This document shows positions 1-7,044 of a DNA stretch of 15,152 nt, one piece after another. Both the position numbers and the translations under genes were made by a program. The stretch is from Trichomonas tenax (taxonomy: Eukaryota; Parabasalia; Trichomonadida; Trichomonadidae), in contig JALKBU010001188.1 of the NCBI GenBank assembly GCA_023091735.1, positions 1 through 15,152 of the forward strand. Direction: 5' to 3'. Below the pieces are notes generated by a model, which had not been told where the DNA came from, searched no databases, and saw only the letters and a list, made by a program, of their open reading frames with translations. Each line of letters begins with the position of its first letter. Position 1 is the stretch's first letter.

Positions 1-171
1 TGCATCTCTGCTAGATCACCAGGTCATCCTTCACTATGAGGCCACAACTACTCATAATGAAGTCTTCTTTGGCTTCCAACATTGAGTTCAATCCATTTCA
101 ACCTATTGACACTTTTCCATTTTTCCCACGCAAACATGTCACTTTCCTTTATTTTGACATTCAGACTTTAC

Positions 172-179
172 ATGTCAAA
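172..179 (+). promoter_or_regulatory. ATGTCAAA motif upstream of the Alba-like relic
   Basis: The octamer sits inside TTTACATGTCAA and ends 48 bp before the ATG of the decayed gene at 227, in the same orientation as that gene. The same octamer precedes four intact genes in this window. A related AACATGTCA lies at 134-142, and an opposite-strand copy of the octamer at 153-160. A role as a transcription-factor site is inferred from position and repetition only. Confidence 0.4.
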
Positions 180-226
180 AAAGTTACGTGTCAGAAAAGC
201 ACGTTGTTCTATTTTGTCCCAGTCCC

Positions 227-523
227 ATGAGTAAACTAAGCATTAATACTAGTCCAAAAAAATGACCAAAACCACCGAAGAAGGTCAACTCTCCAACAGT
301 TAAGTTGGTACCTGCCTATTCGCCTGATGTAAAAATAGTTGTTACGTGAGGTGGAAGATTAGAAAAGTCCAAAACAATGGATTTGTTTCATATCAAGGCC
401 GAAGATGATATAGAAGTGAGACTTAAAACACTGGGAGATGCATTATATAGGCTCTCTGTTACTATCTTTGAGAAATTGGTTTTATAATACATTAATGAAT
501 GCAATTATGGATCTAAAATATAA
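227..523 (+). pseudogene. Alba-like (Rpp20/Rpp25-type) nucleic-acid-binding protein, decayed
   Basis: One frame runs from an ATG at 227 to a stop at 521-523, about 98 codons. It is interrupted by three in-frame stops: TGA at 263-265, TGA at 347-349 and TAA at 485-487. Nothing else disturbs the frame. The first part is Lys/Pro-rich (PKPPKKVNSPTVKLVP). The core after it resembles the Alba fold. It has a strand like VKIVVT next to a Gly-Gly-Arg turn, then an acidic strand (DDIEVRLKTLG), then a helix (DALYRLSVTIFEKLVL). It ends in GSKI, close to the IGS that usually closes the domain. Alba proteins bind RNA or DNA and form part of RNase P/MRP and of chromatin or mRNP particles. The length is normal for a single-domain Alba protein. 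The coding character is fairly clear; the family call is from pattern memory and could be wrong. Confidence 0.5.
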
Positions 524-1164
524 GGGATTAATTCACCTTAATATTAACCCTTGAGATTTCGAATATAAGTTTTATAGAATACAGTTATTTCAGTTGCAGT
601 GTTGTTAGAAGTTAATATATTTTATCAAAATTTGAAAATGCAAATTTAAAGCCTGAGATTTAACATATATCTAAGAGAAAAGATAACAAACATAATGAGC
701 ATATTGATATCGCTCAGATGTTTATCTTCAAAAATAGCATATTCATAAAAACACAATTTTTTTGCATATTTTGGATCTACATCACGTACTTTTATCATAT
801 CAATCAAAATAATTTTTGTACAACAACAAAGAAAAAATTATGAAATTATAGACAATATCATTTTGTAAATCTATATTTTCACTTTTCGTTTTTGAATTGA
901 CAACAATTTTACACCTTTTCTCAAAACACAAAAATATTATATTAATTCATGTAATAAGCAATATGCCATTATCACTTTTTGCTCTCAATTTTTTCAATGA
1001 ATTAATCACATTTAGAAATTTCCCATAAAATCAATAAACCCGAATATCACAAAGTGAAATGAAAAGTCAAACCGTTTTTAAAGAAGTTTTTAGTTGATTT
1101 TGATCTACTTACGAAAATAAAGATATGAACAATTCATTGAAAATGTTTACATCTTTTATAGAAT
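524..1164. other. AT-rich intergenic stretch
   Basis: This is very AT-rich sequence between two decayed genes. Apart from one possible short coding remnant on the minus strand (646-798) I see no gene, RNA or ordered repeat. The minus strand at roughly 800-930 has another short open stretch, but its Lys/Asn/Phe/Ile-rich content is what random AT-rich DNA gives. Confidence 0.5.
646..798 (-). pseudogene. Possible short coding remnant, family unknown
   Basis: A 50-codon minus-strand frame opens with ATG at 798-796 and ends in TAA at 646-648. Its first half (MIKVRDVDPKYAKKLCFYEY) has a mix of Asp, Pro, Arg, Cys and Glu that is unusual for translated AT-rich spacer. The second half is hydrophobic and may be chance. 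I do not recognise it. It could be the tail of a lost gene or simply a random frame. Confidence 0.2.
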
Positions 1165-1766
1165 ATGGAGAGCGTCGACGACACCTGGATCACGTGATTG
1201 CAGTAGGATGAGGCCGACGCTGTAGAAGTCGTCAGAAGTTTTTTTTCGCCGGGAAGAAAGAGCGGTTTCTGTTATTCGAGAGCTAATATCGAAATGAGTC
1301 CGTATAAGGAGCAACCGAACTTCCTATCGTTGTACAAAGGCAAGCCGCAGCTTACGCCAACAAAAATACAGAAATTACTTTCAACCACGAATAATATCCC
1401 AGTTCCAAATTCAACGATACAGCCCCCTGTTGTTGTCGTGGAGCCCGAGGAAATGCCCGAGCGCGTTGATTATCTCGTCCGTTCGAAGCATGACTAAGAT
1501 TTCGAAAAGAAGAAAGATAAAGAAGTACTCTAACATTCACAAAGACTCTCCATATAGAGAATATGTCATCGCTCAGGAACTTGGCCATCATAACAACGAA
1601 TAAATTATTGAAATCAAGAGAAATGCAAGAATATCGTGACAGGCAGGAATCTCTGAAAGATTTCGACCTTTCATGCAGCAGAGAGTTCAAATCTGAGGGT
1701 TCTTGCATTCAAAACGATGTTTTCTCTCGAAGATTTAATTCATTACGTGTTGTTATACTTCAGTAA
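1165..1766 (+). pseudogene. GC-richer broken coding region, family unknown
   Basis: This stretch stands out from its flanks by higher GC and fewer A/T runs. From ATG 1165 one frame reads through to 1497 with in-frame stops at 1195-1197 (TGA), 1204-1206 (TAG) and 1495-1497 (TAA). The longest open part starts at ATG 1294 and gives 67 residues, Pro-rich with a run of valines followed by EPEEMPERVDYLV. After that the protein-like reading moves to another frame (1490-1603, ending in REYVIAQELGHHNNE). It then moves to a third frame (about 1601-1766, with KSREMQEYRDRQESLKDFDL). Stops plus frame changes argue for one decayed gene rather than three small ones. I do not recognise the family. A single small gene at 1294-1497 is the alternative. 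Confidence 0.4.
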
Positions 1767-1967
1767 ATATTTCTATGCATTTTTCACTGTTTGTTTTCCA
1801 AATATCATCTTATATTTACAATCTCACGAGATTTATTTTATTTCAAATTTTATATCTTTGATATCAAACATTTTAATATAATCAAATATTCATCTTTTTG
1901 TGAACTGTATTGAATGTGATGATTAAAAATATATAGAGATTAATTTACTAAAAAAAAACTGATCAAA

Positions 1968-3371
1968 TCATTGACGATCCATAATTGTCATGAATTGATT
2001 CAGTGCCTTTCTTGCATTTTTGATGCCAATAGAGTCAACGCAGGCTCTTACTTCATTAGAAGTTGCAGAAGAAAGGAGACATGAATAAAATGGAAGATCT
2101 GATCTGGCTCTTCCATCTTTAAGCGATAAATAAGTGTTGGAAAGTTCTTGGTTACTCTGTATGTACTTGATTGTACTTAGTAATGTCTTAAGGGAAATGT
2201 CGTTCGTCTTATAAAGATCAGAGAATGAATATTCAGGAATCCATTCCAATTTTTGGATTGGGAATGAAATATCGGCGATGTACTGTGTGTAGTCGATTAA
2301 CTTGCCTTTGGATACTTCATAAACTCTGAATCCTGGGTTATTATAATGCTGTGGCGTAACAGCAACTGAAGATAATGCAATTAACTCAGTATTGTTGTGA
2401 TTATTGAACATTGGGAGCAGCAAATCGACATGAGTGTGTCCGCAAAGCATATACTCTGGTGGATACTTTTGTAAAATTTGATATAATTTATCTGCATATG
2501 TTAAATTCATATTTTCGTTATAATCCATATATGATATTGCAGATGGAACATGCATTATAACAGCATTCTTGAGGCCCTTCTTAACACCTTCTGCAAGTGT
2601 TTTTTCGAACCAATCAAACTGATCACAAGGATCGTCTGGATAAAATGTTACTCCTGTATCAGGATTCGTGTAATTGTGCCATTTGTTGTAGATTACTGTG
2701 TTAATAAATATGTATCGCTGGTTAAATTTTGGATAATCAAGATAATAATTTGCACATTTATCGAAATTTTTCACTTGTTCTTTCGGAATTTCCAAAATCT
2801 TTGAGTATTCGCGATATAAGTCTGTTGAATTGTAATAATAACCATAATCCGGCGCATATTCAGCATTTCCAATAATTGAATGAATGGGAGTGTTCGGGAA
2901 GCTCTTTTTCACCGTGCCATAGACATATTTCGTTGTGTTCTTCACCTCGTCAACATCAGCATCGATTGTGTATGTTACGTAATCTCCGCCCAGAATAATC
3001 ATGTCTGGGTTTGGATAATTCTTTTTCATCGTTTGAACTGCGGACTCGAACAATACCGCAGGTGTGTCGCAGCCGTAAACGCCGAAAGGACGTGACACAG
3101 AAGATTTTCCTGATGTATGGCAAACTTCGTTAGATTTGGAGTCCTTTACACCGGTCGGAGAGAAAAGCCAGTCCACGTGGATGTCGTTGATGTACAGAAT
3201 CGTTTGCGTATTCCACGGCTTCGCAGAAACAAAAAACAAAACGAACAAAACGAACGAATAAATGCCTATTGTGACTACTAAAACTATCGTAGTCCATATA
3301 GTGATAGAAGTCGACTTCGTTTCTTCCCGACTGTGTTCCAAAAGAAGAGTCGCAGAGAGTTCTGAAGACAT
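1968..3371 (-). CDS. Membrane-anchored calcineurin-like phosphoesterase (acid sphingomyelinase/Ppn1-like)
   Basis: 467 residues from the ATG at 3371-3369. The frame stays open further upstream but has no other ATG. A short cytoplasmic-type N-terminus is followed by one membrane segment at about 24-48, and the rest is probably luminal or outside the cell (type II). Metallophosphoesterase motifs occur in order: DIH at 63-65, GGD at 128-130, GNAE at 168-171, the His of MHVP at 274, and GHTH at 311-314. These supply most of the two-metal centre. The usual GNH(D/E) is GNAE here, so the histidine normally placed over the scissile phosphate is missing. Ppn1 endopolyphosphatases also vary at this place. 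The spacing, Cys content and C-terminal extension suit acid-sphingomyelinase-like phosphodiesterases. Sequons such as NTT (145), NST (181) and NNT (327) fit a secretory-pathway domain. The substrate cannot be told. The gene stands alone and its 3' end faces the relic at 1165-1766. Confidence 0.85.
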   Translation of the reverse strand: MSSELSATLLLEHSREETKSTSITIWTTIVLVVTIGIYSFVLFVLFFVSAKPWNTQTILYINDIHVDWLFSPTGVKDSKSNEVCHTSGKSSVSRPFGVYGCDTPAVLFESAVQTMKKNYPNPDMIILGGDYVTYTIDADVDEVKNTTKYVYGTVKKSFPNTPIHSIIGNAEYAPDYGYYYNSTDLYREYSKILEIPKEQVKNFDKCANYYLDYPKFNQRYIFINTVIYNKWHNYTNPDTGVTFYPDDPCDQFDWFEKTLAEGVKKGLKNAVIMHVPSAISYMDYNENMNLTYADKLYQILQKYPPEYMLCGHTHVDLLLPMFNNHNNTELIALSSVAVTPQHYNNPGFRVYEVSKGKLIDYTQYIADISFPIQKLEWIPEYSFSDLYKTNDISLKTLLSTIKYIQSNQELSNTYLSLKDGRARSDLPFYSCLLSSATSNEVRACVDSIGIKNARKALNQFMTIMDRQ

Positions 3372-3393
3372 TTTAAAATCTAACCTTAATGTT

Positions 3394-3399
3394 TTATGA
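3394..3399 (-). promoter_or_regulatory. Candidate initiator (Inr), TCATAA
   Basis: On the minus strand the sequence TCATAA lies about 26 bp upstream of the phosphoesterase ATG. It fits the known Trichomonas initiator pattern (TCA, then pyrimidine, then A/T). Such short AT-rich matches occur often by chance, so this is only a candidate. Confidence 0.25.
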
Positions 3400-3421
3400 A
3401 TTACGGTTTTAACATCTGTCG

Positions 3422-3429
3422 TTTGACAT
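3422..3429 (-). promoter_or_regulatory. ATGTCAAA motif upstream of the phosphoesterase gene
   Basis: It reads ATGTCAAA on the minus strand, the sense strand of the gene. It ends about 51 bp before the ATG at 3371, just upstream of the candidate initiator. Its orientation and distance match copies before other genes in this window. Confidence 0.4.
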
Positions 3430-4042
3430 ATTTTTTTGACAATCTGGAAATCCAATAATTTGCTTTAAACTCATCAGATATACTAAATATCGCATATGGA
3501 AGTAATTGCATAAAGAACTAAGCATAATAACAATTTAATTTCCAGTTATTTTAGGGTATGCTTTTACAAAAGTGATTTTTTTTGCTTTTTCGTTCCAGTG
3601 GGTCAAAAAAGCCAGTCTTCGGCCTGTGACCAATCCAGCAAATTCGCGCAATACAAAATATGTCCTTTTTTTCTCTCCTCACCCTCCCTCTCTTTTTCTC
3701 CCTTTTCTCTTTTCACCTTCTCCTTTGTTGCTTCTCAGTTCACAGCATGCAGATTTTGCAATAAACACACATGAGAGTAAATTATCCCTATGTATATTCG
3801 AATACAAGCAGATGGATGGCCTGTGGGCCTCGTTTAATGAGTCCATAGGCTGTTACTTTTTTACCATAAAGATCGTTCATTCTATCAATGCAGGAAAGTC
3901 ACAAAGACATTACACATATGCAAACTAGACCAAGACTACCATTTAAATATTATCACTTAATTAAACACTCTAACATACCACATTTGTCTAGACTATCAAA
4001 TTGTATTTTAAAATACTCTTTATAAGATAGAAATATACAAAT
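3430..4042. other. Gene-poor spacer with a pyrimidine tract
   Basis: No convincing gene. A plus-strand frame of about 118 codons (3572-3928) exists, but it begins at GTG and much of it is translated pyrimidine tract. Part of the opposite strand (about 3800-3890) also looks mildly coding, with an ATG and a segment like YGLIKRGPQAIHLLVFEYT. One or both may be gene remnants. The local GC at 3600-3660 and 3810-3860 is higher than in ordinary spacer here. Confidence 0.4.
3664..3726 (+). repeat. Polypyrimidine tract
   Basis: About 63 bases with only two or three purines on the plus strand, made of mixed C/T runs. It is not a simple tandem repeat. On the minus strand it is a purine tract about 290-355 bp upstream of the phosphoesterase ATG. 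It could form triplex or other non-B DNA, or be the remains of a mobile-element end. No function can be assigned. Confidence 0.6.
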
Positions 4043-4845
4043 CTAACTCACACTACCATGTCGTAATATCAACAAACGATTAAAGCATAACCATTCATTG
4101 TAAATAATTGTAAATATTGATATTCGATGGATGCCTTCTGATAGTACATTTGTGTTGAAATAATATGTTGTGTCATGCCAGTCTATATCTTTGACTTCAA
4201 TGCAATCCCGCTTTACAGGTGCATTCCAATCCACAGAAAAATAAATACAATTCCTCGAATTCCCATCCAGGCTCCTAAGACTTAATTTAATTGGGATATT
4301 TTCGCCTTTAAAATACAAATAAGACATATTTTCAGTTAACTTTATATCTGGAGCAAAATCCGTAACAATTTTGAACAAGAGTGATAATTCATTGCTCTGC
4401 CAAGTATAAAATTCTCCTGTGATAACTTGACCTAGTTTAAACTGGGAAGAAACCCAAAAAAACACGTTATAATAGTTCAAACCGACTTTGAGAGGACACG
4501 GAATTTCTAAGGCAACACTGTGTTCATTGTTATTATAAATAATAATTTCATTGCGGTCAATGTCAAAGCAACTCAAATATTCGAATTCCAACACTACATC
4601 GTCATTAATTCTATAAGCCGACTTAAGCTCGTTTATAGGATAAATAATTGAGTGATCACTCGTGTAATTAGAATACGATAAATAAGGATTAAAAAACGCG
4701 CATTACGCTTAGTCCTTAATCATGATAGGTGTTCTCTAGAACCAGCATTGTTCTTAGGTCTCAATTCTTTATAAAAAATATCACTTTTATCATTAATAGT
4801 CACATTTTCTTTTGGATAACACGCTCGAAAATATAATACAAAAAC
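4043..4845 (-). pseudogene. Fragment of a large surface-type protein with beta-rich repeats
   Basis: The main frame is open from about 4702 to the stop at 4043 (about 219 codons). It has no ATG until far inside, so the 5' end is missing. A second coding-like piece lies just upstream in another frame (4845-4720), with CYPKENVTINDKSDIFYKEL followed by a stop. This suggests one gene broken by a frameshift. The C-terminal part has the rhythm of an immunoglobulin- or cadherin-like repeat: a SLDG turn, a Cys, IYFSVDWN, then LSEGIHRISIF. I associate this pattern with very large Trichomonas transmembrane proteins that carry many such repeats; this is recollection, not a search. There is no membrane segment and no signal peptide. 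It is probably a remnant of a much longer gene. Confidence 0.5.
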
Positions 4846-4924
4846 TCACTGAAACAACACTAGATGTGAACTTAGTTAAATAGATATAAGGATTTTAAAA
4901 TACATGTATACAGTATAAAAAAAA

Positions 4925-5734
4925 TTAAAGTGTGCCAACATAAACCATTTCTTTCTTGGAAAACTGTAGCTCTGAGAAGCTTTTGCTGAAGTCATCTATT
5001 TCCTTGAGTGGAAATCCATATTTTATCAATGGCTTGGATGGATAAATATCTATTGCAACAAAATCATAAAGATCTTGAGCGAGATTGCTGTTAAGGAATC
5101 TCCTTATCTTGGTTTTTCCGTTTATGTTGCATTTTATCTGAATGCAATTTGGATCAGATTCTAAAGGTTCATTTGGAAGATCCGCAAGTCTTTTCTCTAG
5201 TTTTTCCAACTCGTTTTCTTCCTGCTCCTCTTCTTCTTGTGCACACAAATATTCTCTTTCCATTGCAATAAATCTTTGTTCTTGGAACTCAATCAGCTCT
5301 CTTTCGCTGTGCTCAGCCATATCTTCGAGCAGTCTTTCCTGGTAATTAAAGAAATCTTGAAATACTAAAGCAATTTCTTCACCACGTGGAATTTCGCGAA
5401 CACAAATACAAGAATTTGGATTTTCATTAGGACAATAGAAACATCCACAAAAAGGAATGCTTTTAACTTTCAAACTTTGCAAAAATTCAAAAATTGTATT
5501 TGTTAATTTTGTGTTATATATCAGGAAATCCCTTTCAGGAAGATCTATGCTTGTGAATTTAGGCGTATCGCCATCCCAAACGTGCAAAATTAATAATTTT
5601 CCGTTGTCATGCGCTTGTTTTATCGCATCTTGAAGCTGCGTTTGATCTTTTTGGTCGTCGCTATATATCGTTGGACCAAGAAGTATGTCAATCGCTTTCC
5701 CAAAGAGTTTTAAAACATCTTTTGACGAAAGCAT
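4925..5734 (-). CDS. UAS-UBX domain protein, FAF1/FAF2 (UBXD8) type p97 adaptor
   Basis: 269 residues from the ATG at 5734-5732. Residues about 35-130 form a thioredoxin-like UAS domain (LLILHVWDGD at 47-56, a Cys-rich strand FCGCFYCP at 95-102, then IPRGEEIAL). About 130-185 is a highly charged coiled coil (RELIEFQEQRFIAMEREYL, EEEEQEENELEKLEKRL). PNEP at 187-190 leads into the C-terminal UBX domain (about 195-269), with RRFLNSNLAQDLYDFVA helix features. Family members recruit Cdc48/p97 to ubiquitinated or ER/lipid-droplet substrates through the UBX domain. Human FAF2 also has a UBA domain and a membrane hairpin; neither is evident here, so this is a short form. The UBX loop that normally reads FPR is FPL (241-243), so p97 binding may be altered. 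Confidence 0.8.
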   Translation of the reverse strand: MLSSKDVLKLFGKAIDILLGPTIYSDDQKDQTQLQDAIKQAHDNGKLLILHVWDGDTPKFTSIDLPERDFLIYNTKLTNTIFEFLQSLKVKSIPFCGCFYCPNENPNSCICVREIPRGEEIALVFQDFFNYQERLLEDMAEHSERELIEFQEQRFIAMEREYLCAQEEEEQEENELEKLEKRLADLPNEPLESDPNCIQIKCNINGKTKIRRFLNSNLAQDLYDFVAIDIYPSKPLIKYGFPLKEIDDFSKSFSELQFSKKEMVYVGTL

Positions 5735-5856
5735 AAAGTGTCACGTTTTTGATAAAATTTTATATTAATTTTCAAAAATAATAAATTATTTAGAATATAT
5801 ACACTATGACGGGCTTATACTTTGATTTGTAGACTTTGAAAACAAGGAAATAAAGT

Positions 5857-5864
5857 TTTGACAT
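5857..5864 (-). promoter_or_regulatory. ATGTCAAA motif upstream of the UBX gene
   Basis: It reads ATGTCAAA in the sense of the UBX gene and lies about 123 bp upstream of its ATG. It is embedded in the longer TTACATGTCAA also seen at 167-178, 10713-10724 and 10755-10766. The beta-helix relic on the other side reads the opposite way, so the orientation favours the UBX gene. Confidence 0.35.
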
Positions 5865-5950
5865 GTAATGTTTACAAAGCAAAAAAAATTATTTTGCTTC
5901 ATTCCAAAATGAAGATTTGTGTTATTTATTTAAGAATCAATTCGCGTTAA

Positions 5951-7036
5951 ATCAACACTACAACGAAATATTCTTCTGCTCCTATATTATCTGTATTGTT
6001 ACGCCGCGATTCAGCTCCGAATGGCGTCTGGGACGAATTTTATGGTGATCGAAAGGTCACATACAGTAAAAATGTCGAAAATGAATTCATCAAAGGCCAA
6101 GCTAATTCTAACTATTATGTTTATTTGAGTAAATTCCTAAATATGAGTGATGGCGCTTTTTATTTTTTTGACAAAGACAACATTTTTGTTCTTCATACTC
6201 TTTGCTTTTTTGATAGTTGCACTCGAAGTAATAGTTTTGGAGGTGCAATTAATTTTTATAATTGTAATAGTTCAATTGTCCAACATCGATTTTGTTCTGT
6301 TTCATGTGCAACATCAAATGGTTGTGGCCATCACTCATCTACTTATTTGAAAACAGATCAAACATCACATCTTAATTATATTATCGAAAGCTGTGTTTCT
6401 TCATGCGGAAATAATGTTGCTAATTCTGTTGTTTATTTACAACGTGGCCAAGAAAACATTTATTCATGTAATTTTACAAAGAATACAGCTAAATATAATT
6501 CAGCAATTTATGCTATTTATCCAACAATATCATTCAATCTTAGTTATTCGTCCATTATTGAAAACGAAGCAGATGGCGGTAGTGGTTGTATTTCTAATAA
6601 TATTGGATATTCTAATGAAATCTATATTCATCAATGCAACATTCTCAACAATAATCAAACTGAATCAAATGGTTATGGTGTCATTAGTAGTAAAATTAAA
6701 ATCACTGTTGATCGTTGTTGTATTTATGGAAACACAGGAAATCAATATTTATTTCAAAAAATTAATAATAATAATAAAGATTTTATTGTCAAAGATTGTT
6801 ACATTGATAAAATTACATTTAGCGGTTCAATATCAACAAACAACAATATGCAAGAATCTTCATCATTTCTTTTACCTCATCTCTCTTTAAACAAATGTGA
6901 TGCAGAATCTCCACTTTTGAATCAGTTCTTTGTTTTTGAGAAAATGAAATTTTTTCGTTGCTCATATTTTTGCGCTAATATTGCATCAATGAAAGCAAGA
7001 AATCTTATTATCCTGAACTCATTTATGTTGAAATAA
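5951..7036 (+). pseudogene. Cys/Asn-rich beta-helix family protein lacking its 5' end
   Basis: The frame is open from 5951 (preceded by TAA) to TAA at 7034-7036, about 361 codons. The first ATG is only at 6143. The residues before that ATG (GVWDEFYGDRKVTYSKNVEN) look like genuine protein, so the natural start has probably been lost. The product is rich in Cys, Asn, Ser and Tyr. It carries short repeating strands typical of right-handed beta-helix or polymorphic-membrane-protein-like folds, including FGGAINFYNC and repeated C-N-F/I-x-x-N turns (SCNFTKNTA, QCNILNNN). From memory this matches a very large, poorly understood Trichomonas family. There is no signal peptide or membrane helix. The stop lies only 8 bp from the end of the fimbrin relic on the other strand. 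A shorter live gene starting at 6143 cannot be excluded. Confidence 0.55.
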
Positions 7037-7044
7037 AAAATCAA

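Noticed and set aside
1..226. Plus frame 36-230 and a minus-strand reading near the left edge (about 1-110)
   Set aside because: The plus frame has no family features. The minus reading (LEAKEDFIMSSCGLIVKDDL) is short and cut by the edge, so it cannot be supported.
290..306. Small palindrome CCAACAGTTAAGTTGG
   Set aside because: Five-base stem inside a coding relic.
1158..1558. Inverted 10-base match (ATATGGAGAG / CTCTCCATAT) flanking the 1165 relic
   Set aside because: Too short, no target-site duplication, and not at the edges of the composition change; probably chance.
1352..1708. 118-codon minus-strand frame with an ATG
   Set aside because: Antisense to the plus-strand relic, whose three frames are more protein-like; composition is that of a shadow frame.
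3572..3928. 118-codon plus-strand frame starting with GTG
   Set aside because: Much of it is translated polypyrimidine tract, and part of the opposite strand looks equally coding.
6393..6890. 165-codon plus-strand frame inside the beta-helix relic
   Set aside because: Out-of-frame shadow, Ile/Leu/Val-rich, with no independent support.
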